DNA from: Succinimonas amylolytica DSM 2873
GTDB taxonomy: Bacteria; Pseudomonadota; Gammaproteobacteria; Enterobacterales; Succinivibrionaceae
NCBI RefSeq assembly: GCF_000378405.1
Contig: NZ_KB899636.1
Coordinates: 376,645 to 416,132, forward strand
Reading direction: 5' to 3'
DNA length: 39,488 nt
Positions 17,373 through 30,640 of this stretch are shown here, in pieces. The notes below the pieces were generated by a model. That model was not told where the DNA came from and ran no database searches. It saw only the letters and a program-made list of their open reading frames with translations. Position 1 is the stretch's first letter; every line of letters starts with the position of its first letter. The position numbers and the translations under genes are program-made.

Positions 17373-18586
17373 TGAAAAATAGTATAGATTTGTTTTGCAC
17401 CGTAATAGACAATTACGGAGATGCTGGAGTTACGTATAGACTAGCCCAAATAATGATAAAAATAGGGTATACAGTAAATCTTTTTATAGATAACTTCAGT
17501 GTTATAAAAAAGCTTAATACAAATATAAAAGACTATTCTATCAATGTTCAAGGAATATCTTCGGTTCAAGAAATAAAGGAACAACAAATATCACAAAAGC
17601 TCACACTAAGATACTGGATTCCAGAAGACAGTACTAAATATAACGAAGAAGCCTACCGAGATTTTTCATACACACCGTCACAAATAATTATCGAAACATT
17701 TCAATGTAAACTTCCTAAAGAAATAACCAAAACTTTCACACATAATACAGTATGGATAAACCTTGAATATCTTAGTGCTGAAAAATGGGTAGAAGATTGT
17801 CACAAACTACAATCCTTTCAAATTAATAACATAAAAAAATATTTCTTTTTTCCAGGATTTACAGCAAAAACAGGATGTCTAAATTACGATGAGAATTTTG
17901 CAAAAATAACAAAAAATGAAGCTCTTTGTAATACGATAAATGAATTTAAAAACGATATCAACATTTCTGAAGATATAAAAAAAATGTTTAAAGTACTGAT
18001 ATTTACGTATGAAAACAAAGCATTGATTCCTCTGCTAAGAGCAATAATAAAAAACCGGCCAAACTCAATTTTTTTTCTTCCCAAAGGAAAAAGTACTCAG
18101 TATCTAGAGAATAATAAAATTTTTAATCAATTGCTAAAGGACCACCCGACAGTAAAGACAGTAAAATTCGAAATGATAAATCAGGAGAAGTTTGATGATC
18201 TAATGAAAGCAATGGACCTTAACGTTGTAAGAGGAGAAGATTCATTCGCCCAGGCCAACATTACGGGAACGCCTTTTCTTTGGCACATCTATCCCCAAGA
18301 TGAAGATACGCATCTCATAAAACTAAAAGCCTTCACAGACATATACGCAGAAAACTGCACGGATGAGCTAAGAATCACCATAGAAAAAGCTTTTTTTAGT
18401 CTTAACCAATCTGACAAAGAAGAAAAGGAGACCTTGTCTAACTTCAACAATTTTATGATAAAATACCAAGAAATCTGTACCCTGTCTGCTAAATGGTCGG
18501 ATCACCTTTTAAAAATGGGAAATCTGGGTAGACAATTGGACAGCTTTATACAAAAAACTCAGAACATTCTTAAGGTAAACAAATGA
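17369..18586 (+). CDS. earP: EF-P arginine rhamnosyltransferase EarP
   Basis: EarP is a GT-B, family GT104 glycosyltransferase that transfers rhamnose from dTDP-rhamnose to Arg32 of EF-P. The start region [19 protein letters not shown] is the EarP signature. Counting from the second ATG (17372), D13 and D17 fall exactly where the catalytic aspartates of characterised EarP lie, and the C-terminal nucleotide-sugar motif [12 protein letters not shown] is present. The protein is about 405 residues, slightly longer than the usual 370-380. It is coupled to mnmE through ATGATGA and overlaps efp by 4 bases. dTDP-rhamnose synthesis genes are expected elsewhere. The gene is more AT-rich than its neighbours. 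Confidence 0.9.
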   Translation: MMKNSIDLFCTVIDNYGDAGVTYRLAQIMIKIGYTVNLFIDNFSVIKKLNTNIKDYSINVQGISSVQEIKEQQISQKLTLRYWIPEDSTKYNEEAYRDFSYTPSQIIIETFQCKLPKEITKTFTHNTVWINLEYLSAEKWVEDCHKLQSFQINNIKKYFFFPGFTAKTGCLNYDENFAKITKNEALCNTINEFKNDINISEDIKKMFKVLIFTYENKALIPLLRAIIKNRPNSIFFLPKGKSTQYLENNKIFNQLLKDHPTVKTVKFEMINQEKFDDLMKAMDLNVVRGEDSFAQANITGTPFLWHIYPQDEDTHLIKLKAFTDIYAENCTDELRITIEKAFFSLNQSDKEEKETLSNFNNFMIKYQEICTLSAKWSDHLLKMGNLGRQLDSFIQKTQNILKVNK

Positions 18587-19146
18587 AAATCGCTCAAGAA
18601 ATTCGTACAGGAAACGTAATCATGGTTGGTAACAACCCAATGGTAGTTCTCAAGACTGAATTTAACAAATCGGGACGTAATGCAGCTGTCGTTAAAATGA
18701 AGCTCAAAAACCTTCTGGGTGAAGGTGGAACTGAAACTGTTTTTAAAGCAGACGAAAAGCTTGATGATGTCATTCTGGAACACAAAACTTGCACTTTCTC
18801 CTACTACGCCGATCCTCTCTACGTTTTCATGGATGAAGAATTCAATCAAATTGAAGTCGAGAAGGATTTCCTAGGAGACGTAATTAACTACATCGTTGAC
18901 GGCATGGAAGATGAGTGCACCGTAACATTCTATAACGGAAAAGCTATCGGTGTTCAGCTCCCCATTACTATAGTAAGAGAAGTTGAGTACACGGAACCAT
19001 CTGTTCGAGGAGATACTTCAGGAAAAGTAACAAAGCCTGCCACACTGAAGGGTACCGGATTCACAATAAGCGTTGCCGATTTCGTTAAGACCGGTGACAA
19101 AATTGAAATTGACACCAGAACAAACGAATTCAAAAAGCGCGTATAA
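18583..19146 (+). CDS. efp: Elongation factor P (Arg32 type)
   Basis: EF-P relieves ribosome stalling at polyproline motifs. The 187-residue protein has the KOW-like first domain with the tip KSGRNAAVV, where the modified residue is Arg32, not lysine as in E. coli. Arg32 EF-P is modified by EarP, encoded just upstream and overlapping by 4 bases (ATGA). The remaining two OB-fold domains are complete, with the conserved C-terminal [17 protein letters not shown]. Codon choice looks optimised compared with earP, as expected for a highly expressed protein. Confidence 0.98.
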   Translation: MKIAQEIRTGNVIMVGNNPMVVLKTEFNKSGRNAAVVKMKLKNLLGEGGTETVFKADEKLDDVILEHKTCTFSYYADPLYVFMDEEFNQIEVEKDFLGDVINYIVDGMEDECTVTFYNGKAIGVQLPITIVREVEYTEPSVRGDTSGKVTKPATLKGTGFTISVADFVKTGDKIEIDTRTNEFKKRV

Positions 19147-19167
19147 AACAAGCTTAAACAAAATGGA

Positions 19168-19205
19168 AAGGAGTAGCTCCTAAAAAAGGAGCAACTCCTT
19201 TTTTT
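19168..19205 (+). terminator. Rho-independent terminator after efp
   Basis: AAGGAGTAGCTCCT and AGGAGCAACTCCTT form a 14-bp stem with one mismatch and a loop of A, followed by seven T. It separates the efp transcript from the origin-like region and mnmG. Confidence 0.9.
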
Positions 19206-19289
19206 ATCACATATGAAAATCTGTCAAGAAGTAAAGAACAACACCACAATAAAAAAATCTCACCTCCAAAATCAAACATCAGAAGCTAA

Positions 19290-19560
19290 CAACTTGTTAA
19301 TAACATGTTATTAACACTGAAAACAAAATGTGGATTCATAAGACATTGTGGACAAATATAAAACACAAGAAGTTGTCAACAAATTGTAGAATAGTTATTG
19401 AAATAAAGTGGATAACTAAAACACTTTTATTCACATGTTAATAAAGCAAGAATTTATCCACACCAAAAACACCATAAGAACACAAGAAAGTAACAACAAT
19501 TAGTACGCAACAAAGCTATATATAATAAGGCTTTTGCAGACTTATCAACAACAAAAACAG
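19290..19560. other. oriC: Candidate oriC upstream of mnmG
   Basis: A perfect DnaA box TTATCCACA lies at 19454-19462 and TTATTCACA at 19427-19435. One-mismatch boxes are at 19407-19415 and 19347-19355 (minus strand) and 19542-19550 (TTATCAACA). Weaker ones are at 19329 and 19373. A 22-bp palindrome lies at the left end and a very A-rich stretch (19560-19680) at the right end could be the unwinding element. In E. coli and Vibrio, oriC is also directly upstream of mnmG (gidA). No GATC site was noticed, so Dam/SeqA control like that in E. coli is unlikely. mioC is absent from its usual place. Confidence 0.7.
19295..19316. repeat. Perfect 22-bp palindrome next to DnaA boxes
   Basis: The half TGTTAATAACA (19295-19305) is followed directly by its exact reverse complement (19306-19316). 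It has no central spacer. It lies at the left end of the DnaA-box cluster upstream of mnmG. It may be a protein-binding site within oriC or a folded element; no known factor is recognised. Confidence 0.85.
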
Positions 19561-19684
19561 CTACAAGAAAATAATGAAAAAAAATAGAAAAATAATAAAA
19601 AAAACAAAGAAAAGAAGACATCACACAAAATGACGATGGCCACAAAAAACATTAAAATAAAAAAAACAATACAGGAGAGACGAT

Positions 19685-21580
19685 ATGTTTCAAAATCAAG
19701 AATATGATGTTCTGGTAATTGGAGGAGGACATGCAGGTATCGAAGCATGTACAGCATCTGCAAGAATGGGACTCGAAACACTGCTCCTCACTCATAACAT
19801 AGAAACACTGGGTGAGATGTCCTGTAATCCCGCTTTTGGAGGAATCGGAAAAGGACACCTTATAAAAGAAATAGATGCATTGGGTGGAATAACTGCAACT
19901 GCTGTCGATCATGCCGGAATTCAATTTAGAACACTCAATTCAAGCAAAGGTCCAGCAGTAAGAGCTACAAGAGCTCAGACCGATAGAGTCCTCTATAAAA
20001 TCGAAATTAGAAAAATACTAGAAAACTACCCACACCTTCATATATTTCAGCAACCGTGCACTCAACTTCTTTTTGATGGAAACAAAGTTATAGGAGCAGA
20101 AACTGAAGCAGGAATAAAAATAAGAGCAAAAACAGTCATACTGTGTACTGGAACCTTCCTTAATGGCTTAATTCACATAGGATTAAAACACTATAGCGGG
20201 GGACGTGCTGGAGAACAAGCAGCAATAAAACTGGCAGAACAGATGCACAGTTATCCCATAAGAATGGGAAGACTAAAGACAGGAACTCCATGCCGAATAG
20301 ACAAAAGAACTGTAGACTTCAGCAAACTACAAAAACAGGAGCCAGACGAAGAAATCCCGGTTTTCTCTTTTATGGGAAAAAAAAACGATCATCCGCAACA
20401 GATCTCCTGCTATATAGCAAAAACTAATGAAAAAACACATGATATTATCAGAAATAATTTAAACAGAAGTCCTCTTTATGCAGGTGTAATTCACAGTGTC
20501 GGCCCTCGTTACTGCCCGTCAATAGAAGACAAAATAATGCGTTATCCTGACAAAACGTCGCATCAAATTTTTATAGAACCGGAAAGTCTATACACAAACC
20601 TTCTTTATCCAAACGGAATATCTACCAGTCTTCCATTCGATGTACAGATCCAAATGGTTCATTCAATGAAAGGATTAGAAAATGCTGAACTTGTTCGTCC
20701 AGCATACGCCATTGAATACGATTACTTCGATCCTCGTGATCTAAAATCAACAATGGAAAGCAAATTTATTGAAAACCTATTTTTGGCCGGACAGATTAAT
20801 GGCACAACCGGCTATGAGGAAGCTGCTGCTCAAGGATGTCTAGCAGGAATAAATGCGGGATTACGCTGTCAAGGAAAAAAAGGATGGAGTCCAAGACGTG
20901 ATCAGGCATATATGGGAGTATTAATGGACGACCTTTGTACCCTCGGAACAAACGAACCTTACAGAATGTTTACCTCACGTGCCGAATATAGATTGCTACT
21001 CCGAGAAGACAATGCCGATATAAGATTAACTCCTATAGGAAGAAGTCTTGGAATTGTAGATGACAATAGGTGGCGTTTTTTTGAAAATAAAATATCCCAA
21101 ATTGAAAAAGAAATCAGCAGACTGAGAGAAACATGGGTATCTCCAAACAACAGCTATGCCGAAAAACTCAATCCAGTCTTAAAATCTCCTCTTACAAAAG
21201 AACAAAACCTAGAGGAAATTCTGCGAAGACCTGAAATGAACTACGATACTCTTATAAAAGCAACAGGACTAACTCCTCTGGCAACAGAAGAACAAAGCCA
21301 AAAACAAGTTGAAATCCAAATTAAGTATCAGGGGTATATCGAAAATGAAAAGGAAGAAATTCAAAAACACTTAAAAAATGAAGAAACTTATCTGCCTAAA
21401 AAGTTTGACTATACAGGCATTCCAGGACTGTCTACAGAAATAGTAATGAAACTAAACGATTTTCAGCCAGAAACTGTCGGAAAAGCCTCAAGAATTTCAG
21501 GTGTAACCCCTGCCGCAATATCTATATTGCTAATACACTTAAAAAGAATGGGATTATTAGGGGTACAAGAAAATGAGTGA
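19685..21580 (+). CDS. mnmG: tRNA uridine-5-carboxymethylaminomethyl modification enzyme MnmG
   Basis: MnmG is the FAD- and NADH-binding partner of MnmE. The 631-residue protein has the dinucleotide-binding motif [11 protein letters not shown] near residues 11-21, the [13 protein letters not shown] block, [11 protein letters not shown], the [15 protein letters not shown]-contact motif, and [17 protein letters not shown]. The C-terminal helical domain that binds MnmE is complete, including DYTGIPGLS. The start follows AGGAGAG. It overlaps rsmG by 8 bases, and begins the mnmG-rsmG-parA-parB unit. Confidence 0.98.
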   Translation: MFQNQEYDVLVIGGGHAGIEACTASARMGLETLLLTHNIETLGEMSCNPAFGGIGKGHLIKEIDALGGITATAVDHAGIQFRTLNSSKGPAVRATRAQTDRVLYKIEIRKILENYPHLHIFQQPCTQLLFDGNKVIGAETEAGIKIRAKTVILCTGTFLNGLIHIGLKHYSGGRAGEQAAIKLAEQMHSYPIRMGRLKTGTPCRIDKRTVDFSKLQKQEPDEEIPVFSFMGKKNDHPQQISCYIAKTNEKTHDIIRNNLNRSPLYAGVIHSVGPRYCPSIEDKIMRYPDKTSHQIFIEPESLYTNLLYPNGISTSLPFDVQIQMVHSMKGLENAELVRPAYAIEYDYFDPRDLKSTMESKFIENLFLAGQINGTTGYEEAAAQGCLAGINAGLRCQGKKGWSPRRDQAYMGVLMDDLCTLGTNEPYRMFTSRAEYRLLLREDNADIRLTPIGRSLGIVDDNRWRFFENKISQIEKEISRLRETWVSPNNSYAEKLNPVLKSPLTKEQNLEEILRRPEMNYDTLIKATGLTPLATEEQSQKQVEIQIKYQGYIENEKEEIQKHLKNEETYLPKKFDYTGIPGLSTEIVMKLNDFQPETVGKASRISGVTPAAISILLIHLKRMGLLGVQENE

Positions 21581-22208
21581 ACTTAAAAACATCCTTTGTA
21601 CTGAAATCAAGTTCATGAATCTTGATAGCTACGTAGATGAAGAAAAAATCGAAAAGTTGCTATCTCTTACAGAACTCCTAATGAGGTGGAACAAGGTTTA
21701 CAATCTGACATCAATAAGAAACAGTACTGATGCTATATATAAGCACATTATCGATTCTATATCAGTAGCACCTTACATTACTGGAACAAATTATGCCGAC
21801 GTTGGTTCTGGTCCTGGTTTTCCTGGAATCCCTCTGGCAATCCTGTTTCCACAAAAAAAATTTTTTTTGATTGAAAGTCTTGGAAAAAAAGTTAATTTTC
21901 AAAGAGAAGCGAAAAGACAGCTAGGACTTGACAACATTTTTCCAGAAAAGACAAGATGTGAGCTGTACATACCTTCTTCAATAATTGACGGGGTTATCAG
22001 CAGAGCCTTTGCTTCCATTCCAGACATGCTGAAACTCTGTAAAAACATTACCGGTCCAAACGGAGAATTTTTAGCTCTGAAAGGAGATATCCCCCACGAG
22101 GAACTTAAAGAGCTTTCATCTGAATATCAAGTTTCAGATATAATACACATTCAGGTGAACAAAAAACTTGGACAACGACATCTGATAAAACTGATTAAAA
22201 GGAAATAA
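21573..22208 (+). CDS. rsmG: 16S rRNA (guanine527-N7)-methyltransferase
   Basis: RsmG (GidB) methylates G527 of 16S rRNA using SAM. The 211-residue protein has the family blocks [15 protein letters not shown] and HIIDSIS, the SAM-binding [16 protein letters not shown] (about residues 72-87) and [13 protein letters not shown]. It begins inside the mnmG end (ATGAGTGA overlap). Length matches E. coli RsmG (207). Confidence 0.96.
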   Translation: MSELKNILCTEIKFMNLDSYVDEEKIEKLLSLTELLMRWNKVYNLTSIRNSTDAIYKHIIDSISVAPYITGTNYADVGSGPGFPGIPLAILFPQKKFFLIESLGKKVNFQREAKRQLGLDNIFPEKTRCELYIPSSIIDGVISRAFASIPDMLKLCKNITGPNGEFLALKGDIPHEELKELSSEYQVSDIIHIQVNKKLGQRHLIKLIKRK

Positions 22209-22214
22209 TTAAAA

Positions 22215-23003
22215 GTGAGCAAAGTAATTGCGCTGGCTAACCAAAAAGGTGGGGTAGGCAAAACAACCACATGTATTAACCTTGCAGCATCACTGGCAAC
22301 ACAGAAAAAGGTTCTGATTGTCGACATGGATCCTCAGGGAAATGCAACAATGGCCAGTGGGATAAGCAAATTTGATCTAAAGAAAAGTATATACGACGTA
22401 ATTATAGAAGGAATCCCAGCAAAAGATGTCATTATCCATAGTGATTCCGGAGGATATGACGTTTTGCCGGGAAATTCTGATTTAACTGCAGCTGGTGTAA
22501 GACTGATGAATTTCTTTGCCAGAGAAAACCGTCTCAAGAATGCTCTCGATGTCATAAGGGAAAACTATGATTTCATCTTCATAGACTGTCCTCCTGCATT
22601 AAATCTACTGACAGTTAATGCTCTATGTGCAGCTGATTCTGTTATTGTCCCTATGCAATGTGAATATTTTGCAATGGAAGGTCTTACTGATCTCATGGAT
22701 ACAGTAAGACAAATAAAGGATAATTTAAACCCAAAACTCAGAATTGAGGGCATTCTGAGGACAATGTTTGACAAAAGAGCCAAACTGGCATCTGATGTTT
22801 CGGATAACCTGAAGGAAAATTTCAAAGGATCGGTATACCGTACCATTATCCCAAGAAACGTAAGACTTGCAGAATCTCCCAGTTACGGAAAACCTGTCTA
22901 TTATTATGATAAAAGCTCTTTAGGAGCGCGGGCTTATCTGGCTCTGGCAGGAGAAATTCTTCAGATCCAGGATGATGAGGAATCACAACAGCTAGAGCAA
23001 TAG
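22215..23003 (+). CDS. parA: Chromosome partitioning ATPase ParA
   Basis: ParA is a Walker-type ATPase that forms gradients on the nucleoid and moves ParB-parS complexes. The 262-residue protein starts at GTG (22215) and has the deviant Walker A KGGVGKTT (11-18) with both signature lysines, IVDMDPQGNAT (Walker A' region), and FIFIDCPPALNLLT (Walker B). It lacks an N-terminal DNA-binding domain, so it is the short chromosomal (Soj) type. It sits 6 bases after rsmG and 20 bases before parB. Confidence 0.97.
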   Translation: MSKVIALANQKGGVGKTTTCINLAASLATQKKVLIVDMDPQGNATMASGISKFDLKKSIYDVIIEGIPAKDVIIHSDSGGYDVLPGNSDLTAAGVRLMNFFARENRLKNALDVIRENYDFIFIDCPPALNLLTVNALCAADSVIVPMQCEYFAMEGLTDLMDTVRQIKDNLNPKLRIEGILRTMFDKRAKLASDVSDNLKENFKGSVYRTIIPRNVRLAESPSYGKPVYYYDKSSLGARAYLALAGEILQIQDDEESQQLEQ

Positions 23004-23023
23004 TTTTTACAAACGGAGGAGAT

Positions 23024-23878
23024 ATGGCCGGACTTGGTCGTGGGCTTGATGCCTTGCTGCAACAAAACACAAATTCGTCAAACAATCAGTTTGGTTCGCC
23101 TGAAGGGCTCAGAGAAATCGATGTTTCCTGTCTTCTCAGAGGTAAATTTCAGCCCAGAGCTGAAATTGAACTGGATACAGTTACAGAACTTGCGGAGTCA
23201 ATAAAATCACAAGGGATTATTCAACCTATAGCGGTACGCCCTATCGGCAATGGGCAGTATGAAATTCTCGCTGGTGAAAGAAGATTGCAGGCTGCAAAAG
23301 TAGCAGGGTTGTCTCAGGTTCCATGTATTGTCAAAAATGTTCCAGACAGAGATGCAATGCTGATAGCACTCATTGAAAATATTCAGCGTGAAAATTTAAA
23401 TCCTATGGAAGAAGCTCAGGGACTGGAAAGACTGAAAGAGAATCTTGGTTGCACTGATGAAGATCTGGCAAAAACCTTAGGAAAATCACGTTCCAGTATT
23501 ACAAATAGTCTGCGTCTGAATGCCCTTTCTGACAAGGTAAAAAGTTTTCTTGTGAATGGCGATTTAACAGCTGGTCATGCTAAGGCTCTTTTAGGCATAG
23601 AAGACAAGGAATTGCAGGAACAGGCAGCCATTACGGTTATTCAAAAGGAAATGACTGTAAGAAAGACTGAAGATTACGTGAAATCAGTTATCGCTCCTAA
23701 AAGAGAAAAAGAGAAAAAGGAAGATCCCGTTTTTGACAGTTTTCAGGAAACTGTGTCAAAGAATTTATCTGAATTTAATGTTAAATGTGTGAACTCTGGC
23801 AAAAATCGAGGAAAAATAATATTAAGCTACTCAAACATTGAGGAGCTTCAAAAGATTAAAGATCTTTTAAAGCTTTAA
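23024..23878 (+). CDS. parB: Chromosome partitioning protein ParB
   Basis: ParB is a CTP-dependent clamp that loads at parS and slides along DNA. The 284-residue protein begins MAGLGRGLDALL, the ParA-interacting N-terminus. The CTP-binding GERR motif is at 84-87, ENIQRENLNP at 118-127, and a helix-turn-helix at about 146-165 (LAKTLGKSRSSITNSLRL). A C-terminal dimerisation part follows a Lys/Glu-rich linker. The start follows GGAGGAG. Its likely target sites lie in this window at 7715-8247. Confidence 0.97.
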   Translation: MAGLGRGLDALLQQNTNSSNNQFGSPEGLREIDVSCLLRGKFQPRAEIELDTVTELAESIKSQGIIQPIAVRPIGNGQYEILAGERRLQAAKVAGLSQVPCIVKNVPDRDAMLIALIENIQRENLNPMEEAQGLERLKENLGCTDEDLAKTLGKSRSSITNSLRLNALSDKVKSFLVNGDLTAGHAKALLGIEDKELQEQAAITVIQKEMTVRKTEDYVKSVIAPKREKEKKEDPVFDSFQETVSKNLSEFNVKCVNSGKNRGKIILSYSNIEELQKIKDLLKL

Positions 23879-23954
23879 TTGTTGATTTTTCAACACAGAT
23901 CCAATAAATTTATAAATGAACCTTAGAGTTTAAAATAACAGACGTGTTAAACCT

Positions 23955-24362
23955 ATGAATAAACCGGACTGTTCTGTTCAGGAACTCAAGAACAATACCA
24001 TAAGGGTACTGTTTTTTTTATTTTTGATGCAGATTAGCATTTGGCCGGTAGTGTTCAGGTTGGGAACCGGAAGTCAGGAAATGGCGGCAAGAGCTTTCTA
24101 TTCCGGTTTTTTAGGGGGCTCTGCAGTACTGATTCCGGAAATCGCTTATCTGAGCATGGCTTCAATTGAACACAGAAGGTTCAGCGCTTCGTTGGTTTTT
24201 GCTGAAGCCTTATTCGGAAAGCTTTTAATGTATGTTCTGTTTGCCATGATGGTATCAATTTGTTTAAAGTTTATTGAATTATCAGTTGTTGTTTTTTTTT
24301 GCGCTCTTGTAGTGGAAATGATTACTCTTTTTGTGGCATTTGTCAGAAAAAGCTGTCGGTAA
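23955..24362 (+). CDS. atpI: ATP synthase accessory protein I
   Basis: AtpI helps assemble the c-ring and is the usual first gene of the atp operon. The 135-residue protein has four hydrophobic segments (about 16-34, 46-65, 75-95 and 102-125), as expected. Its identity rests on position and topology because AtpI diverges quickly. The 76-base gap before it after parB contains a small TGTTGA/TCAACA hairpin (about 23881-23896); no clear promoter was recognised, so parB-atp cotranscription is possible. Confidence 0.85.
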   Translation: MNKPDCSVQELKNNTIRVLFFLFLMQISIWPVVFRLGTGSQEMAARAFYSGFLGGSAVLIPEIAYLSMASIEHRRFSASLVFAEALFGKLLMYVLFAMMVSICLKFIELSVVVFFCALVVEMITLFVAFVRKSCR

Positions 24363-24373
24363 ATCAGGGTTGA

Positions 24374-25468
<1,095 letters not shown>

Positions 25469-25495
25469 TTGAGACTTAAACCAAAAAAGGAGTGA

Positions 25496-25729
<234 letters not shown>

Positions 25730-25748
25730 TTAACAAAGGAGTTGTATT

Positions 25749-26219
25749 GTGAGTTTCAATATAACTTTTTTACTGCAGATGGTGGCATTCCTGATTTTTG
25801 CCTTCGTCTGTATGATATGGATTTGGCCTCTGGTTCTGAAATATATTACGGACAGGCAGACTGAGATAAAGAACAGTCTTGAAGAAGCTGCCAGAGCTAA
25901 ACAGAGTGTTGCTTTGGCCCAGGGAAATGCCGAAAAGATTATCGCTGATGCCAAAGATAAGGCTCAGGAGATTATTGATCAGGCTGAAAGTCAGAAGACT
26001 AAGATCATTGATGCTGCCCAGGATGAAGCCAAGAATGAGAAAGCTCGGATTATCAAATCGGCGGAAGCTGATATCGAGACTGCTCAAAACAAGGCCAGAG
26101 AAGAGCTTCGTAAGCAGATTGCCGAACTTGCGACTGCTGGTGCGGAGCAAATTTTAGGGCGAAAGCTGGATTCCAAGTCTGATGAGGTTTTGGTTAACGA
26201 AGCACTGAAGAATTTCTGA
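25749..26219 (+). CDS. atpF: ATP synthase F0 subunit b
   Basis: Subunit b is the peripheral stalk. The 156-residue protein starts at GTG (25749) after AGGAG, has one N-terminal transmembrane helix (about 6-26) and then a long Ala/Lys/Glu-rich coiled coil to the end, closing with AGAEQILGRKLD like the family. Length equals E. coli AtpF (156). Confidence 0.96.
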   Translation: MSFNITFLLQMVAFLIFAFVCMIWIWPLVLKYITDRQTEIKNSLEEAARAKQSVALAQGNAEKIIADAKDKAQEIIDQAESQKTKIIDAAQDEAKNEKARIIKSAEADIETAQNKAREELRKQIAELATAGAEQILGRKLDSKSDEVLVNEALKNF

Positions 26220-26227
26220 GGATTGTT

Positions 26228-26761
26228 ATGGCTGACGATTTAACAGTGGCCAGGCCTTATGCAAGAGCAGCGTTTTCATATGCAGATGAAAATAACGCTC
26301 TTGATTCCTGGAAATCTTATCTTACAGCCCTTTCGGCATTGATAGAAAATTCTGGCATTGCCGACAAGGCTGATGTTATGTCTGCTGATGATACCGTTAA
26401 ATATGCTTCCGATATTCTCATGGAGTATATGGATGAAAAACAGACCAATTTTTTCAGACTGCTTCTTGAAAATAAGAGACTTAAACTGGTTCCCTACATT
26501 CTATCTGAATACCTGAATTATGTTGAAGCCAAAAACAATTCTGTTTGCGCTGTTGTTACTTCTGCGAGACCTCTGACAGAGAATGTACTGGCGTCAATAA
26601 AGGAGAAAATCCAGCAAAAATTCAAAGTATCATCAGTAGTTATAAAGACAGCAACAGATCCTTCTTTGATGGCCGGTTTTACGGTGAAGGTTAAGGATCA
26701 GGTTTTTGATGCCAGCATACGCACACGTCTTAACAGACTGATTGTGTCGCTTGGTTCGTAA
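26228..26761 (+). CDS. atpH: ATP synthase F1 subunit delta
   Basis: Delta joins the peripheral stalk to the F1 head. The 177-residue protein begins DLTVARPYARAAFSYA, typical of delta, and has FFRLLLENKRLKLVPYIL and a C-terminal DPSLMAGFTVKV domain. Length equals E. coli AtpH (177). It starts 8 bases after atpF. Confidence 0.96.
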   Translation: MADDLTVARPYARAAFSYADENNALDSWKSYLTALSALIENSGIADKADVMSADDTVKYASDILMEYMDEKQTNFFRLLLENKRLKLVPYILSEYLNYVEAKNNSVCAVVTSARPLTENVLASIKEKIQQKFKVSSVVIKTATDPSLMAGFTVKVKDQVFDASIRTRLNRLIVSLGS

Positions 26762-26776
26762 CCCAAGGAATATCAT

Positions 26777-28318
26777 ATGCAGTTAAATTCAACAGAGATT
26801 GTAGATCTTATAAAACAAAGGATCTCTCAATTTTCCGTGTCTGCCGAAAGCAAGGACGAAGGTACCATTGTATCAGTATCCGACGGCATTGTTCGTATTC
26901 ACGGTTTAAGCGGTGTTATGTCCGGAGAAATGATTGAAATTCCGGGAAACCGATACGGTCTTGCCCTCAATCTGGAGAGGGATTCTGTAGGTGCTATTGT
27001 TCTAGGTCCTTCTGGAGATCTGACAGAGGGGATGAAGGTAAAATGTACAGGCAAGATTCTCCAGGTTCCTGTAGGTTCTGGACTTTTGGGACGCGTTCTG
27101 GATACTCTTGGAAATCCTATAGACGGAAAGGGAGCCATTTCCCATGATGGTTTTGCTCCTGTTGATGTTATTGCTCCAGGAGTTATTGCCCGTTATAAAG
27201 TGGATCAGCCTATTCAGACTGGTTATAAGTCTGTTGATTCTATGATACCAATTGGCCGAGGGCAGCGTGAGCTGATAATAGGAGACCGGCAGGTAGGCAA
27301 GACTGCACTGGCCATAGATACAATTATCAATCAGAAAAACTACGGCGTTAAATGTATTTATGTGGCTATCGGCCAGAAAGCTTCAACAATAGCCAATGTG
27401 GTTAGAAAACTGGAAGAGCATGACGCTTTAAAAAATACCATTGTGGTGGTCGCATCTGCATCCGATACCGCCGCCCTTCAGTACATGGCTCCTTATGCTG
27501 GTTGTGCTATGGGGGAGTATTTCAGAGATCACGGTGAAGACGCGCTGATTGTTTATGATGACCTTTCCAAGCATGCTGTTGCTTATCGTCAAATTTCTCT
27601 TCTGTTGCGTCGTCCGCCTGGGCGTGAAGCATTCCCCGGAGACGTGTTTTATCTCCATTCCCGTCTGCTGGAAAGAGCTGCTCGTGTGAATGCTGAGTAT
27701 ATTGAATCCGTAACCAAGGGACAGATAAAGGGAAAGACCGGCTCTTTGACCGCCCTTCCGATTATAGAAACACAGGCAGGAGATGTTTCGGCATTTGTTC
27801 CGACAAACGTTATATCAATAACGGACGGACAGATTTTTCTGACCACTCAGTCGTTTAATGCTGGCATCAGACCTGCAGTTGATCCTGGTATCTCAGTATC
27901 ACGTGTAGGCGGTGCAGCACAGACAAAGATTATCAAAAAACTATCAGGCGGAATCAGAACAGCTTTGGCTCAGTACAGGGAGCTAGCTGCATTCTCTCAG
28001 TTCTCTTCTGATCTTGATGAAGCTACTAGAAAGCAGCTGAATCACGGTGAGAAGGTTACAGAACTTATGAAGCAGAAGCAGTATTCGCCATTGACTGTTG
28101 CGGAACAGGCTTTGCTTTTGTTTGCTGTTGAAAGAGGCTTTCTTGAGGATGTTGAGCTCAAAAAGGTTGCAGGGTTTGAAGTTGCTCTCCTAAACTATGC
28201 CCGTAACGAATATGCCGATCTTATGAAAGACATTGAGGATAATCCTGTTTACAACGATGATGTTGTCGGGAAACTTACCGATGTTTTAACAAAGTTTAAG
28301 GAAACTCAGACTTTTTGA
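26777..28318 (+). CDS. atpA: ATP synthase F1 subunit alpha
   Basis: Alpha carries the non-catalytic nucleotide sites. The 513-residue protein begins [16 protein letters not shown], has the P-loop [10 protein letters not shown] (near 169-178), the [25 protein letters not shown] block and [12 protein letters not shown]. Length equals E. coli AtpA (513). Confidence 0.98.
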   Translation: MQLNSTEIVDLIKQRISQFSVSAESKDEGTIVSVSDGIVRIHGLSGVMSGEMIEIPGNRYGLALNLERDSVGAIVLGPSGDLTEGMKVKCTGKILQVPVGSGLLGRVLDTLGNPIDGKGAISHDGFAPVDVIAPGVIARYKVDQPIQTGYKSVDSMIPIGRGQRELIIGDRQVGKTALAIDTIINQKNYGVKCIYVAIGQKASTIANVVRKLEEHDALKNTIVVVASASDTAALQYMAPYAGCAMGEYFRDHGEDALIVYDDLSKHAVAYRQISLLLRRPPGREAFPGDVFYLHSRLLERAARVNAEYIESVTKGQIKGKTGSLTALPIIETQAGDVSAFVPTNVISITDGQIFLTTQSFNAGIRPAVDPGISVSRVGGAAQTKIIKKLSGGIRTALAQYRELAAFSQFSSDLDEATRKQLNHGEKVTELMKQKQYSPLTVAEQALLLFAVERGFLEDVELKKVAGFEVALLNYARNEYADLMKDIEDNPVYNDDVVGKLTDVLTKFKETQTF

Positions 28319-28341
28319 TAGTTTCGGTATAAGGAGCGGAT

Positions 28342-29205
28342 ATGGCAGGTGCCAAGGAAATTCGAACTAAGATCGCGAGTGTAAAAAGTACACAAAAGAT
28401 CACCAAAGCAATGCAGATGGTTGCAGCGTCTAAGATGAGAAGAGCCCAGGACAAGATGAGCCAAAGCCGACCTTATGCTCAGACCATGAAAACATTGATC
28501 GGGCACATCGCATTGGGGCATTTGGAGTACAAACATCCATACACTGCAGACCGTCCAGTAAACAATGTCGGATACATTATTGTCTCCACTGACCGAGGCC
28601 TTTGTGGAGGCCTTAATATCAATCTATTTAAGCTGGTTCTGAATCAGATTAAAAACGATGATGATAAAGGCATTAATAGCTCTATTGCAGTAATAGGGAG
28701 CAAAGGAATTGGTTTTTTCAGCCATGTGGGGGTGAAGACGCTGGCTCATGCTTCCGGCATGGGGGATAATCCTTCAGTGGAAAGTCTTATCGGATCTGTA
28801 AGACTGATGCTTAAAGCTTTTGACAATCATGAGATTGATAAACTGTGTCTTGTTTACAACCGTTTTGTTAATACTATGGTACAAACTCCGGTGATTGAAC
28901 AGCTTCTTCCCATTCCGGAGGCTGATAAGACATCTGTAAAATCAGATACATGGGACTATATTTATGAACCTGATGCTAAAGTTTTGTTGGATCAGATTTT
29001 TAAAAGATATATAGAAGCCATGGTATATCAGGGGGTTGTTGAGAATTTGGCGTCAGAACAGTCTGCAAGAATGGTTGCAATGAAGGCTGCTACTGAAAAT
29101 GCAGATACACTAGTTTCCGATTTGCAGCTTGTTTACAACAAAGCCCGTCAGACAGGTATTACTCAGGAAATTACAGAAATAGTTTCCGGTGCGGCAGCAG
29201 TATAG
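28342..29205 (+). CDS. atpG: ATP synthase F1 subunit gamma
   Basis: Gamma is the rotary central shaft. The 287-residue protein begins [20 protein letters not shown] and has the DRGLCGGLN motif near residue 75. The C-terminal helix has [15 protein letters not shown] and [10 protein letters not shown]. Length equals E. coli AtpG (287). AGGAG lies before its start. Confidence 0.98.
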   Translation: MAGAKEIRTKIASVKSTQKITKAMQMVAASKMRRAQDKMSQSRPYAQTMKTLIGHIALGHLEYKHPYTADRPVNNVGYIIVSTDRGLCGGLNINLFKLVLNQIKNDDDKGINSSIAVIGSKGIGFFSHVGVKTLAHASGMGDNPSVESLIGSVRLMLKAFDNHEIDKLCLVYNRFVNTMVQTPVIEQLLPIPEADKTSVKSDTWDYIYEPDAKVLLDQIFKRYIEAMVYQGVVENLASEQSARMVAMKAATENADTLVSDLQLVYNKARQTGITQEITEIVSGAAAV

Positions 29206-29222
29206 ATAACGTGAAATATTAG

Positions 29223-30629
<1,407 letters not shown>

Positions 30630-30640
30630 GGATTTGACCG

